From the NCBI GenBank assembly GCA_003343565.1, contig QALA01000087.1, positions 1-45,901 on the forward strand: a stretch of DNA of 45,901 bases, read 5' to 3'. Shown piece by piece: positions 34,538-43,449 of the stretch. The stretch comes from Verrucomicrobiota bacterium (GTDB taxonomy: Bacteria; Verrucomicrobiota; Verrucomicrobiia; Opitutales; Intestinicryptomonadaceae). Below the pieces are notes generated by a model. That model was not told the origin of the DNA, did no database searches, and worked only from the letters and a program-made list of their open reading frames with translations. The position numbers were made by a program, and so were the translations under genes. Numbering within the stretch: the first letter of the stretch is position 1; each line of letters starts with the position of its first letter.

Positions 34538-36193
34538 TTAAACGCCTTCCGCCCCGTGACGCGCGGCGTCGCCCTTCGGCTTTGTAGGAGATTGCGGCGG
34601 ATTGTCCGCCTTCAAGGAAGTTCCCGATGCGGAATCCTTACCGGCGGAACTTTCGACAGCCGAGGAATTGTCGGCTTTGGAGGAATCCGTCGGCCGACCT
34701 TTAGCGGCGTCGCCCGACGCTATTTCCCCGCCTGGCGTTCCAGTCACACCCGGCGTTCCAATCACGCCCGAAGTTCCCGCCCCGCCCGGCACGGCGGCAG
34801 ACGGATCAGGCGCGGGGGCTGAAGGGGCGGAATCCTCCACGAGAATTTTCCTCGTGCCGTCCGGAATATCGCCGTTTGCGAGCGCCCACTCTATGTACTT
34901 GGCGGCCAAATCGATTTTTTGGTAGTTTACCGCGAGAGTCCGCAAAGCCGCGCGGCTCGCCATGCCGAGCATGAACTTGCGCCACTGCTGTTTCGTCTCC
35001 GGGCGTTTCTTTTCGGCGCGGAGCTTGTCGGCATACGCGGCTTCCTCGGTGAGCCCTATCAAATCTATTATGCGGCGAAGCGGCTTGTAGCTTCCGGTGG
35101 CGTAAAATTCGCCCCAAAGCATGTCGATCTGCGCGGCGGCGTAAACGGGATCCCATTCGCCGTAGGGGTCGGGAATCTCGGCGGCGCGGAGGAGCTGCTG
35201 GTACTTCTTTTCCGCGTCGTTCAAAAGCGACGCGTCGACGCCTTCGACTTTCAAAATCTCGAACAAAAACACTATCTTCGCCCTGTCCAGCGGCGAGGAA
35301 TCCGAAAAGGCCGCGCGAATGTAGGGAATCAAAAACGCGTTGTTTTTGAAGGCGGCGCGCAAAAATCCGATGTAGGAAAAATTCAGCGAATTGGGCGCGT
35401 TCTTTTGCTCAAGGTTGAAGTCCTTGGAGAAGTATATCGCGTAGAGCGACTCCGGCGAAGGCTCCTCAAAAAAATTGCGCACCTTCGAACGCACGACGGA
35501 ACGCTCCGAATACGGATTGGGAGGCGACCACTTGTACGTGTAGAACGGGGCGCGCGCCGAAGTCTGGGCCCCGCCGGCGATGTCCTTTACGGACAGCTCG
35601 ACTTCGTACCTGCCGTCCGGATAGGTTTCGTCAAATCGTAGAGTCGCGACGTCCGGACACGCCAATATCATGTCCGCGCTCGGCCTGTCGCCGGAGAACG
35701 GAACGTTCTTGACTATATCGACCCTCTTGCCGTCGGGTCGGAGGAGGGACAGCGAATACTCCAGCTTGAATTTGCCCTCCGGCGTCGCGCCGGCGCCTCC
35801 GACAAACGCGAACACGTTGAAGTCTTCCCCGAAGAAAATCTTGCGCGTATCGGAAATTTTCGGCCCCGAATTTGAGGGAATGCGGTACCACCAGTCCATG
35901 TCGGGGTCCTGAAGGCTCACATACGCCAACGCGGAGAGCGCCTTGCCGGCCTTCTGCGGACCCGCGGAAACCGCGTCCAAAAGCGGCTGCCCCTGCGAGG
36001 CCGGACGCGCCGAACGCTGTGCGGACACCTTGCCGGAAATCTCCGCCCCGGCGGACGCTTCCGGCGTTCCCGCGCCTACGGCATCGCCCATTGCGCCGTC
36101 CCCGGCGGACGCCCCAGACGCCCCGAACGAAAAATGGCAGAAGAGCGTCAGCCAAGCCAGAGCAATACCCACATATTTTAAAACCGGATTCAT
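34538..36193 (-). CDS. Exported protein of unknown function with Pro/Ser/Gly tail
   Basis: 551 residues from ATG 36193; a TTG at 36214 is in frame but has less support. A hydrophobic N-terminus (VLKYVGIALAWLTLFCHFSF) is a signal peptide or anchor, followed by an Ala/Gly-rich linker. About residues 95-230 look like beta-rich modules with FFGEDFNVFAFVGG and YEVELSVKDIAGG, which resemble a secretion-type Ig-like domain. About 270-440 is helical, including YAAAQIDMLWGEFYATGSYK. The last ~100 residues are low complexity with short GTPGV-type repeats and many Ser/Pro/Asp. No family could be named. A TTGACT box ends 31 nt before the ATG, like three other genes in the window. Expected location is periplasm or envelope. 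It is divergent from the CPBP protease gene. Confidence 0.7.
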   Translation of the reverse strand: MNPVLKYVGIALAWLTLFCHFSFGASGASAGDGAMGDAVGAGTPEASAGAEISGKVSAQRSARPASQGQPLLDAVSAGPQKAGKALSALAYVSLQDPDMDWWYRIPSNSGPKISDTRKIFFGEDFNVFAFVGGAGATPEGKFKLEYSLSLLRPDGKRVDIVKNVPFSGDRPSADMILACPDVATLRFDETYPDGRYEVELSVKDIAGGAQTSARAPFYTYKWSPPNPYSERSVVRSKVRNFFEEPSPESLYAIYFSKDFNLEQKNAPNSLNFSYIGFLRAAFKNNAFLIPYIRAAFSDSSPLDRAKIVFLFEILKVEGVDASLLNDAEKKYQQLLRAAEIPDPYGEWDPVYAAAQIDMLWGEFYATGSYKPLRRIIDLIGLTEEAAYADKLRAEKKRPETKQQWRKFMLGMASRAALRTLAVNYQKIDLAAKYIEWALANGDIPDGTRKILVEDSAPSAPAPDPSAAVPGGAGTSGVIGTPGVTGTPGGEIASGDAAKGRPTDSSKADNSSAVESSAGKDSASGTSLKADNPPQSPTKPKGDAARHGAEGV

Positions 36194-36206
36194 CTGTCTC
36201 GATATT

Positions 36207-36230
36207 TCGGACAAAACGGCAAATAGTCAA
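36207..36230 (-). promoter_or_regulatory. Candidate -35 box of the unknown exported protein
   Basis: Minus strand TTGACT (36230-36225) lies 31 nt before the ATG at 36193; the -10 region (AAATAT) is poor. Listed because the spacing matches the other three TTGACA boxes. Confidence 0.35.
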
Positions 36231-36330
36231 TTTTAAAGGCTCGCGGGCGTTTGAAAAAAAGCAAAAAGGCGGCCGTCTCAAACGAACTTTTGGCTTTCAA
36301 AATATTTTTTTTGCGCTTAAATGATTCCGC

Positions 36331-37320
36331 ATGTTTAGGAGAGAGAAAAGTCTGATGCTGTTCGGCCTCGACGCCGACCGGTATTCGTTGAAGGGGGTTT
36401 GGCTGTTCCTTTTTGTCTATTTGGGAGCCACGCTCTTTGCCGCAATCACAACCGCGCCGGCATACTGGTTCGTGGAGTGGGTGCACTCGATAAGCCCCTC
36501 CGACACGACCAGATGGCTGCTGGGAAAAAATATGGACGTCTACTTCGACAGAATGCGCTGGGTGCCGATTATCGTCGGCCTCCCGTGGGTGCTTTCCAAA
36601 TGCGGGCTGTTTTCGGCCTCGAATTTGGGAATCCGGCTAAGCCTGTCGTCATTGAAAACCGCGGCGCGATACTTTTTGCTCGGACTTCTCCTTGCGGGAA
36701 TCATATTCAGCCTGCAATACATGTTTGCCGACGTGTCCCCAAAGGGCGGCATAAGCGGGGGCGACTTGATTGGCATACTTGTAAACGCAATTCTGGGCGG
36801 GGCGATTATAGGATTTCTGGAGGAACTTGTGTTCCGCGGCCTGATAATGCGCACAATATACACCGCCGCAACCCCGTGGGCTGCCGTGCTGTTGAGCTCG
36901 CTGTTTTTTGCCTACAAGCACTTCAAAGTCCCCGACTCCGTCTGGAGCCACCTTCCGGGCGGCCTGCACAATCCTTCGTGGGACATAGGGTTTTTCATAG
37001 CCTACTACGACGCGATAGGAATCTCCGAGAACTTCGCGCCGGTAAACTTCGCAAGCCTCGCGATGTTCGGCATGGTGCTGTGCATGGTCTATATAAGGAC
37101 AAAGACGCTTCTTGCGCCCGTCGCGTTGCACTGCGCGCTCGTGTTCATGATACAGGCCTACCGCTCCGTTTTCGACATCGGACAATGCGAAGCCGTAAAG
37201 TACTTCGGGAACGCGGGCATGACCAACGGAATAGTGCCGCTGACACTGCTTACGCTGATATTTGTCTGGCTGGTTTTCTCGCAGAAGAAATCCGAATCGG
37301 GCAAGTCGGGCGCGGCTTAG
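36331..37320 (+). CDS. CPBP-family intramembrane metalloprotease
   Basis: 329 residues (ATG 36355 after AGGAGAGAG is an alternative start). About eight hydrophobic segments are visible. Abi/CPBP motifs: motif 1 E164-E165-x3-R169 (FLEELVFRG), motif 2 F193-x3-H197 (FFAYKH) and motif 3 H267 (VALHCALVF). These are the metal-binding and catalytic positions of Rce1-like prenyl proteases and bacteriocin-immunity relatives. The substrate is unknown. It is located in the inner membrane and is the first of a probable pair with the U32-family gene, 31 nt downstream. No specific signal peptide is needed, because the first membrane segment starts near residue 22. Confidence 0.87.
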   Translation: MFRREKSLMLFGLDADRYSLKGVWLFLFVYLGATLFAAITTAPAYWFVEWVHSISPSDTTRWLLGKNMDVYFDRMRWVPIIVGLPWVLSKCGLFSASNLGIRLSLSSLKTAARYFLLGLLLAGIIFSLQYMFADVSPKGGISGGDLIGILVNAILGGAIIGFLEELVFRGLIMRTIYTAATPWAAVLLSSLFFAYKHFKVPDSVWSHLPGGLHNPSWDIGFFIAYYDAIGISENFAPVNFASLAMFGMVLCMVYIRTKTLLAPVALHCALVFMIQAYRSVFDIGQCEAVKYFGNAGMTNGIVPLTLLTLIFVWLVFSQKKSESGKSGAA

Positions 37321-37351
37321 CCGGGACAAAAAACCGAACGAAGGAGCCGGA

Positions 37352-39292
37352 ATGGAAAGTCGGCGCCGAACGGGCGCGCGCATAGAGCTTCTAAGCCCCG
37401 CGCGGAACGCGGAAATCGGGAGGGAGGCGATTCTCGCCGGAGCGGACGCCGTGTACATAGGCGCGCACAGCTTCGGCGCGCGCAGCGCGGCGGCAAATTC
37501 CGTATCCGACATAGCCGGGCTGTGCGAGTTCGCGCACGTTTACGGGGCGAAGGTTTACGCCGCCGTCAACACGATACTGTCCGACGCGGAAATTCCGCGC
37601 GCCGCCGAACTGACATGGCAACTCGCCGACGCGGGCGTGGACGCGCTAATCGTGCAGGACCTCGGACTTCTCGAAGCCGGCATCGCCCCGATTGAACTGC
37701 ACGCGAGCACCCAGTGCCACATCGACACCCCGCAGAAGGCGAAGATGCTCGAAGCCTGCGGATTCAGGACGCTGGTGCTCGCGCGGGAGCTCGGCCTGCG
37801 GGAAATAGCCGAGATTGCGTCGGAGGTCGACGCCGGAATAGAGTGCTTTGTCCACGGAGCGCTGTGCGTGTCGTACAGCGGGCAGTGCTGGCTAAGCCAC
37901 GCGATAGGCGGCAGGAGCGCCAACCGCGGCGAATGCGCCCAGCCCTGCCGAATGAAATATTCAATCCGCGACTCCCTCGGCGCGCCTCTCGGCCCCGACG
38001 CCCACTACCTCTGCCTGCGCGACCTCGACAGAAGCCGCTTGATCGGCGCGATGATCGACGCGGGCGTAAGCTCGTTCAAGATTGAGGGCCGCCTCAAAGA
38101 CGCGTCATACGTAAAAAACGCCACAGCCTTTTACCGTAGGATTCTCGACGCCGAAATTTCCGCCCGAAATCTCCAACGCGCCAGTTTCGGCGACAGCCGC
38201 GTTCCGTTTGAGCCCAATCCTCTAAAGACCTTCAACCGCGGCTTTACCGACTATTGCGCGCGCCCGGCAGAATCCGGCATAGCCAGCTTCGCCTCTCCGA
38301 AATCTAAGGGCGAACCTTTGGGGACAATCCGCCGCGGATTCCCCGGCGGCTTCTTCTTCAAAGATGCCGACAAGACCTTTTCAAACTCCGACGGCCTCTA
38401 CTTCGAACCCCAAGACGGCTCAACGCCTTTCGGCGCGCAGGTCTGCGCCGTGTCGAAAGACAGGGTGTTCGTGGGCGGCCCGGAAAAGCGCGAGAGGGTG
38501 CCGAACAACTGCGCGCTGTTTAGAAACCGCGACGCCGCCTTTGAAAAGAAACTCGCCCTTCCCTGCGAGAGAAAGATGAGAATATCCCTGATATTGTCGA
38601 CGGAGGCGGGCGCAATCAGGCTCTCGGCAAAGACGCTCGACTCCCGCGCCGCAACCGCTTTCGCGGAAATCCCCGCCGAAGCCTGCGAACGCGCCGCCGA
38701 CCCCGGCGCCGCCGAATTGAAACTGCGCGAAAATCTCTCCAAATTCGGCGGCACTCCCTTTGAAGCCGCCTCTCTTGAAATTCGATGCGCTCCGCATCTG
38801 CCGCTGTCAAAAATCAACGGGCTGCGCCGCGCTCTGGCGGAAAATCTAAAAAAAACGCTCACAAAGCTTCACGCCCCGGCGCGCGTCCCCCGCGCGCCGA
38901 ACCCGAAGATGCCGGACTTCCCCGCCCCTCCGTTCGACGCCGACTGGCGCGCCAACTGCATGAACAAAAACGCCGCGGCATTCTATGAAAAAATCGGCTT
39001 CCCGGTGTCCGAACCCGCCCCGGAGCTCTCCGGGGACGGCATGGTCGGCAAGGCCGTCATGCGGACGCGCCACTGCGCGCTTCGGGAAATGGGGCTGTGC
39101 CTAAAAAAGACCCCAAAAACGCGCTTCCGCCCGCCGATATTTCTGGAGTCCGACCAGGCCGAGCTCGAACTTCGCTTCGACTGCCGAAAATGCGAAATGC
39201 AAGTCGTCTTTGTCCGGAAAAAATCCTGCGGGGCGCAAACTTCCCCCGCAGGAGGCGCGACATTCAGAACAAGAGGGAAGAAACGCTCATGA
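37352..39292 (+). CDS. U32-family protein, RlhA (YdcP)-like
   Basis: 646 residues from ATG 37352, chosen because AAGGAG lies 6 nt before it. The N-terminal half is a U32 TIM-barrel-like domain with the signature ECFVHGALCVSYSGQC and the following GGRSANRGECAQPCRM segment. The four conserved cysteines are Cys172, 179, 195 and 199. The C-terminus carries TRHCALREMGLC and FDCRKCEM, a CxxC-type pair characteristic of the longer RlhA type. RlhA hydroxylates C2501 of 23S rRNA, and the Fe-S/prephenate-related U32 members act on rRNA or tRNA (established for E. coli). That role is the best guess here, with tRNA modification as alternative. The 3' end overlaps the convergent zinc transporter gene by 29 bp. 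Confidence 0.87.
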   Translation: MESRRRTGARIELLSPARNAEIGREAILAGADAVYIGAHSFGARSAAANSVSDIAGLCEFAHVYGAKVYAAVNTILSDAEIPRAAELTWQLADAGVDALIVQDLGLLEAGIAPIELHASTQCHIDTPQKAKMLEACGFRTLVLARELGLREIAEIASEVDAGIECFVHGALCVSYSGQCWLSHAIGGRSANRGECAQPCRMKYSIRDSLGAPLGPDAHYLCLRDLDRSRLIGAMIDAGVSSFKIEGRLKDASYVKNATAFYRRILDAEISARNLQRASFGDSRVPFEPNPLKTFNRGFTDYCARPAESGIASFASPKSKGEPLGTIRRGFPGGFFFKDADKTFSNSDGLYFEPQDGSTPFGAQVCAVSKDRVFVGGPEKRERVPNNCALFRNRDAAFEKKLALPCERKMRISLILSTEAGAIRLSAKTLDSRAATAFAEIPAEACERAADPGAAELKLRENLSKFGGTPFEAASLEIRCAPHLPLSKINGLRRALAENLKKTLTKLHAPARVPRAPNPKMPDFPAPPFDADWRANCMNKNAAAFYEKIGFPVSEPAPELSGDGMVGKAVMRTRHCALREMGLCLKKTPKTRFRPPIFLESDQAELELRFDCRKCEMQVVFVRKKSCGAQTSPAGGATFRTRGKKRS

Positions 39293-40082
39293 GCGCAATG
39301 CCGGCAAGCGCGCCGAAAATTCCGTAGTGCTCTTCGCCGTAATCCCGCGCCATGGGAAGAAGCTCGTCGAGGGCGATGTACACCATTATCCCCGCAGTGG
39401 ACGCCAGCGCAACCCCGACCACAGACGGCGTCAGTATGGGAAGCAGGACAAAGTAGGCCGCCAGCGCGCCCAGCGGCTCCGTGAGGCCTGAGAGCGCGCC
39501 TATGGCAAAGGAGCGCCATTTCTTTCCCGTCGCCGAATAAATCGGAAGCGAAACGGACAAACCCTCCGGTATGTTGTGCAACATTATGGCAAACCCCACC
39601 GCCAGACCCGTATTTATATCCCCAAGCCCCGCGACAAAGACGGACAGGCCTTCGGGAAAATTGTGAATCGTTATCGCCGCGGCGGTCAAAATCGCCGCAC
39701 GCCCCATTTTTCCGCCGTCCTTGCGCTCTCCGGACTTCTCCGCGCCCGAAAGCATCTCGCCGTGGACGTGGGTCGGGATAAACGCGTCAATCAGCCCCGC
39801 GACAACCGCCCCGGCAAAAAACGCGAGCATTCCGCACGCCTTGCCGGACTTTTCCGCGCCCATTCCGAACAGCGAAACCCCGTCGGAGGCCACCTGAGAA
39901 AACGCCAGCGGCAGAATGTCCATAAACGATATGTATATCATCACTCCGGCCGAAAAGCTCATGCCGAGGGCCAGCCAGCGAAAGTCGTTCTTCTTTATGA
40001 AAAACGTGAGCGCCGAGCCTATGGCCGTCGAAGCGCCGGCAACAAACGTTATTAAAAAAGTTGCAAATACGTTATCGTCCAT
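39264..40082 (-). CDS. zupT: ZIP-family zinc/metal transporter, ZupT-like
   Basis: 272 residues, the size of ZupT. Eight hydrophobic segments are visible. The two metal-site helices carry HNFPEG and HNIPEG, the ZIP family fingerprint, and a short charged loop with HVHGE lies before them. ZupT brings zinc, and sometimes iron or manganese, into the cytosol across the inner membrane. It is convergent with the U32 gene, sharing 29 bp at the 3' ends, so both messages are antisense to each other there. The start ATG is in an AT-rich stretch without an obvious Shine-Dalgarno. The rubrerythrin gene is divergent, 111 bp away. Confidence 0.93.
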   Translation of the reverse strand: MDDNVFATFLITFVAGASTAIGSALTFFIKKNDFRWLALGMSFSAGVMIYISFMDILPLAFSQVASDGVSLFGMGAEKSGKACGMLAFFAGAVVAGLIDAFIPTHVHGEMLSGAEKSGERKDGGKMGRAAILTAAAITIHNFPEGLSVFVAGLGDINTGLAVGFAIMLHNIPEGLSVSLPIYSATGKKWRSFAIGALSGLTEPLGALAAYFVLLPILTPSVVGVALASTAGIMVYIALDELLPMARDYGEEHYGIFGALAGIALMSVSSLLF

Positions 40083-40193
40083 ATTTATTATTTTATTGTC
40101 ATAATGGTTAGTGCAGACGGGCGGAGTGTCAAATCTTTAGAGCGCCTCTCCGGTTTGCAACATATCATCTAAACAACAGGAAAGGAAACCGAC

Positions 40194-40766
40194 ATGGGAG
40201 ACCTAAAAGGAACAAAAACGGAAAAGAACCTGATGGCGGCGTTTGCGGGCGAATCGCAGGCGCGCACAAAATACACATTCTTTGCCAGCGTCGCAAAGAA
40301 GGAAGGCTACGAGCAAATCTCGGCAATCTTCCAGGAGACCGCAGACAACGAAAAGGAACACGCAAAGCGATTCTATAAGTTTTTGGGCGAAACCTCCGTC
40401 GAGATTTGCGACACCTACTGCGCCAGTTTTGGCGACACCGCCTCAAACCTGCTTGCCGCGGCAAAGGGCGAACACGACGAATGGAGCCAAATCTACGTCA
40501 AAGGCGCAAAAGAGGCCGAAGAAGAAGGCTTCTTGGAGATAGCGGCCCTGTTCAGAAACGTCGCCGCGGTGGAGAAACACCACGAGGAGCGGTACAGAAA
40601 GCTTCTGCAAAACGTCGAAAGCGGCTCCGTATTCAAGAAATCCGCTCCGACAAAATGGAAGTGCAGAAATTGCGGGTTCATATTCGAGGGCGAAACCGCC
40701 CCCGAAAAGTGCCCGACCTGCGCGCACCCGAAGGCGTATTTCGAATTGTTGGCCGACAACTTCTAA
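40194..40766 (+). CDS. rbr: Rubrerythrin
   Basis: 190 residues. The N-terminal four-helix diiron domain has Glu20 in AGESQA and the E53-x-x-H56 motif (DNEKEH), with a second ExxH-type helix near 118 (VEKHHEERY). The C-terminal rubredoxin-like iron centre has Cys157, 160, 173 and 176 (WKCRNC and EKCPTC). Rubrerythrin reduces hydrogen peroxide to water with electrons from rubredoxin or NADH, protecting anaerobes from oxygen stress in the cytosol. AAGGAA lies 7 nt before the ATG. A strong intrinsic terminator follows, so it is likely monocistronic. A truncated, decayed copy of part of this gene lies just downstream. Confidence 0.95.
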   Translation: MGDLKGTKTEKNLMAAFAGESQARTKYTFFASVAKKEGYEQISAIFQETADNEKEHAKRFYKFLGETSVEICDTYCASFGDTASNLLAAAKGEHDEWSQIYVKGAKEAEEEGFLEIAALFRNVAAVEKHHEERYRKLLQNVESGSVFKKSAPTKWKCRNCGFIFEGETAPEKCPTCAHPKAYFELLADNF

Positions 40767-40834
40767 AGCCTGTCTAAATCCGGCTTTCCCCGCAGGGGAG
40801 GGCCGATTCGGCAGGTTGCTTCGGCCAAACTGTC

Positions 40835-40868
40835 GCGGCGTCCGAACTTTCGGAACGCCGCTTTTTTT
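40835..40868 (+). terminator. Intrinsic terminator after rubrerythrin
   Basis: Stem GCGGCGT + CCGA / TCGG + ACGCCGC (one bulged A) with loop ACTT and a T-run (40862-40868). Confidence 0.88.
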
Positions 40869-40892
40869 ATCTTCCGCCGACTGCGAAAAAAG

Positions 40893-40985
40893 GCGCAAAA
40901 AAAAAGCGTTTCATAACTTTTTGGGCGAAACCTCCGCCGCGGCCTGCGGAAGGCTGTTGAGCCTACTGCGCCGGTTGCGGCGGTT
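40893..40985 (+). pseudogene. Fragment of a duplicated rubrerythrin gene
   Basis: The 19-nt stretch TTTTTGGGCGAAACCTCCG occurs in rbr (40380-40398) and again here (40918-40936). The flanks also align: AAGCG-TT-CATAAC before it, and CCTACTGCGCC after it. In frame it reads KAFHNFLGETSAAAC against KRFYKFLGETSVEIC in the intact protein. The fragment is bounded by the rbr terminator and by 9-bp tandem repeats. Confidence 0.68.
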
Positions 40986-41017
40986 GCGCAGGTTGCGGCG
41001 ACTTCGGCGGCCGCGGC
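40973..41017. repeat. Five tandem 9-bp units
   Basis: GGTTGCGGC, GGTTGCGCA, GGTTGCGGC, GACTTCGGC, GGCCGCGGC, contiguous and in register. A chance codon-like reading gives LRR repeats, but no gene supports it. Confidence 0.7.
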
Positions 41018-41643
41018 CAAAAATTTCCGGCGGCAACTCTGGGAGATATTCGATATTTGTCAGGACAATGCGCGCGCAACGCCCGAAGTGCTGCGGCTTC
41101 GCGCAAAATCCGCCAAACGCCGCACGACAAACTCCGACAAGTCCGATTTTAAGCGGCGCGGCAATTTTTTTACGACGCTTTGAAAACGCAAAACGACGAA
41201 AAAAACTGAAATATCTGCGCAGCTTCGCGGCAAACTCTCGGCGAACCCGCCGCAAACCGAGACCTCCGCGCGGAACTCGAAGTGCGAAACGCAGAACTCA
41301 GAGTGTGAAGCGCGGAGCCGGAAGCCATCAGTTGCAAAATTCCTCCCGCCCTCCTTCGCAAAAGATTCCGGCGCTGCTCCAATCCCGCACCGCGGACAAA
41401 CTCAATCCCCCTTTCCGCCGCAAACGCAAAAAAATGCGGTGACGTTTGAAAGATGAGATTGGAAACGGGAAATGGCGGGAATTTAAAGGCTTTGGGGCGG
41501 GTTTGTCAGCCGGCTTTGAGTTTGGAAACTTTTTACGCCGGCGCCCTCCCTAATGAAGTAAGATTTGGAAATGTTTTCGCCCTGTTCCAAGTTTAACATA
41601 AGCTGAACCCTCCTTACAACCTTCCTGAACCACTCTTGCGACA

Positions 41644-41707
41644 CCTTTCACAAGAGTCTTTTTCCACAAATCCTAATTCATTTTTCCAAAATCAAACTTC
41701 ACGATAC
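41644..41707 (-). repeat. Dispersed intergenic repeat, copy 4 (minus strand)
   Basis: On the minus strand: GTATCGTGAAGTTTGATTTTG, then GAAAAATGAATTAGGATTTG and TGGAAAAAGACTCTTGTGAAAGG. It aligns with copy 2 along about 60 bases. It lies upstream of proS in the opposite orientation to the copy after recQ. Confidence 0.7.
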
Positions 41708-41918
41708 AGCGGCGGATAAAAATCCGACGATGCGAAAAAACGCCGCTTCGGCAAACTTTCTTGCGCGCGGATTCCAGCGCTGGGCTTCCTTTTCGCGCAG
41801 GCCGCCGGGAAAAGCGCCCGCACTCCGCAGGGGGCATATCCAAAAAGCGCGCATATCCAAAAAAGGATTGAAAGGCGGGGCGCGCTTTCGCATAGTAGCG
41901 CAAAAAATTTTTTCACAT

Positions 41919-43430
41919 ATGGCTAAGCAAAATAGAACTGCAATAGAGCCGACGCGCGCGCAGGATTATCCCGAATGGTACCAGCAGGTCATAAAGGCCT
42001 CCGATCTGGCGGAAACAAGCCCCGTGCGCGGGTGCATGGTGATAAAGCCGTGGGGATACGCGCTGTGGGAGAATATCCAGTCCGGGCTCGACAAGATGTT
42101 CAAGGACACCGGGCACGTTAACGCGTACTTTCCGCTCTTTATTCCCGTGAGCTACCTTGAGAAGGAGGCCGAACACGTCGAGGGATTCGCAAAGGAGTGC
42201 GCGGTCGTCACCCACTCGAAGCTCCAGCTTGACGAGAGCGGAAAGCTCGTTCCGTCCGCCCCGCTGGAGGAGCCGCTGATCGTGCGCCCGACTTCCGAGA
42301 CGATAATAGGCGAGATGTATTCGCGCTGGGTGCAGTCGTACCGCGACCTTCCCATACTCGTCAACCAGTGGGCGAACGTCGTCCGTTGGGAGATGCGCAC
42401 GCGCCTGTTTTTGCGCACCGCGGAATTTTTGTGGCAGGAGGGGCACACGGCGCATGCGACGCGCGAGGAAGCCGAGGCCGAGACTCTGAAAATGCTCGGC
42501 GTCTACGAGGATTTTGCGCAGAACTTCATGGCCATGCCCGTCATCTGCGGAAGAAAAACCGACGGGGAAAAATTCCCCGGCGCGGTCGACACCTACTGCA
42601 TAGAGGCCATGATGCAGGACGGCAAGGCTCTCCAGGCGGGGACTTCGCACTTTCTGGGGCAGAATTTCTCAAGGGCCAGCGATATAAAATTTCTCGACGA
42701 GGACGGAACGCAAAAGTACGCGTGGACGACAAGCTGGGGGGTGTCCACGCGCCTGATAGGCGGCCTGATTATGACGCACTCCGACGACGACGGCCTCGTG
42801 CTTCCGCCGCGGCTGGCTCCCTTGCACGCGGTCATACTTCCCGTGGTCCACAAAGACGGGGACCGCGCCGCGGTGGAAAAGTACTGCGACGATTTGAAGC
42901 GCGAACTCTCGCAGCGCGACTACTGCGGCGGGAATATCCGCGTCCATGTCGACGGGCGCGACCTGCGCGGGGGCGAAAAGAACTGGTCTTGGATTAAGAA
43001 GGGGGTTCCGCTCCGCGTGGAGGTCGGCCCGCGCGACATCGCCGCGGATTCGTTGTTCGTCGCCCGCCGCGACAACTCCCAAAAGCGCGCAATACCCCGC
43101 CGCGAATTTGTCGAAAACATAGCGTCGACGCTTCAGGAAATTCAGGACTCGCTGTTTGCCCGCGCGAAGCGGTACCGCGACGAAAACACCGTCGCCATAA
43201 CCGGCAAAGACGAATTTTACTCGTATTTTTCGCAGGAAAACGAAGGCTCCTTCAAGAGCGGATTCGCCGTCGCCGACTACAACGCGAGCCCGGAAGTGGA
43301 AGACATGCTCGCCAAAGACCTGAAAGTGACGGTGCGCTGCATTCCGCTAAACGGCGGCAAGCCCGAAGGCAAGTGCATATTCACCGGCGAAGCCGCCAAG
43401 TGCCGCGCGGTATTCGCAAAATCCTATTGA
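41919..43430 (+). CDS. proS: Prolyl-tRNA synthetase (short, archaeal-like type)
   Basis: 503 residues from ATG 41919, the start that gives the family-typical MAKQNRTAIEPTRAQDYPEW opening; the frame is open further upstream. This class II synthetase charges tRNA-Pro. Motif 2 is in NVVRWEMRTRLFLRTAEFLW, and the typical segment GGLIMTHSDDDGLVLPPRLA (motif 3 region) is present. There is no YbaK-type editing insertion, so it is the shorter archaeal/eukaryote-like form, which is found in a range of bacteria. The recQ gene follows after 19 nt, so the two may be co-transcribed. No Shine-Dalgarno is visible. Confidence 0.95.
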   Translation: MAKQNRTAIEPTRAQDYPEWYQQVIKASDLAETSPVRGCMVIKPWGYALWENIQSGLDKMFKDTGHVNAYFPLFIPVSYLEKEAEHVEGFAKECAVVTHSKLQLDESGKLVPSAPLEEPLIVRPTSETIIGEMYSRWVQSYRDLPILVNQWANVVRWEMRTRLFLRTAEFLWQEGHTAHATREEAEAETLKMLGVYEDFAQNFMAMPVICGRKTDGEKFPGAVDTYCIEAMMQDGKALQAGTSHFLGQNFSRASDIKFLDEDGTQKYAWTTSWGVSTRLIGGLIMTHSDDDGLVLPPRLAPLHAVILPVVHKDGDRAAVEKYCDDLKRELSQRDYCGGNIRVHVDGRDLRGGEKNWSWIKKGVPLRVEVGPRDIAADSLFVARRDNSQKRAIPRREFVENIASTLQEIQDSLFARAKRYRDENTVAITGKDEFYSYFSQENEGSFKSGFAVADYNASPEVEDMLAKDLKVTVRCIPLNGGKPEGKCIFTGEAAKCRAVFAKSY

Positions 43431-43449
43431 TATTCGCTCGGAATTTCCG

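Larger units (their letters stand above)
40767..41918. other. Intergenic region with terminator, remnant and repeats
   Basis: No intact gene in 1.15 kb. It holds the rubrerythrin terminator, a fragment of a rubrerythrin duplicate, five 9-bp tandem units, a partial dispersed repeat at about 41552-41580 (TGAAGTAAGATTTGGAAA) and a nearly complete dispersed repeat at 41644-41707. A TTGAAA / CATAGT pair at 41866-41894 may be the proS promoter. Confidence 0.5.

Noticed and set aside
40816..41442. A Leu-Arg-repeat protein over the 9-bp repeats
   Set aside because: The frame starts before the rbr terminator, has no ribosome-binding site and includes the rubrerythrin remnant.
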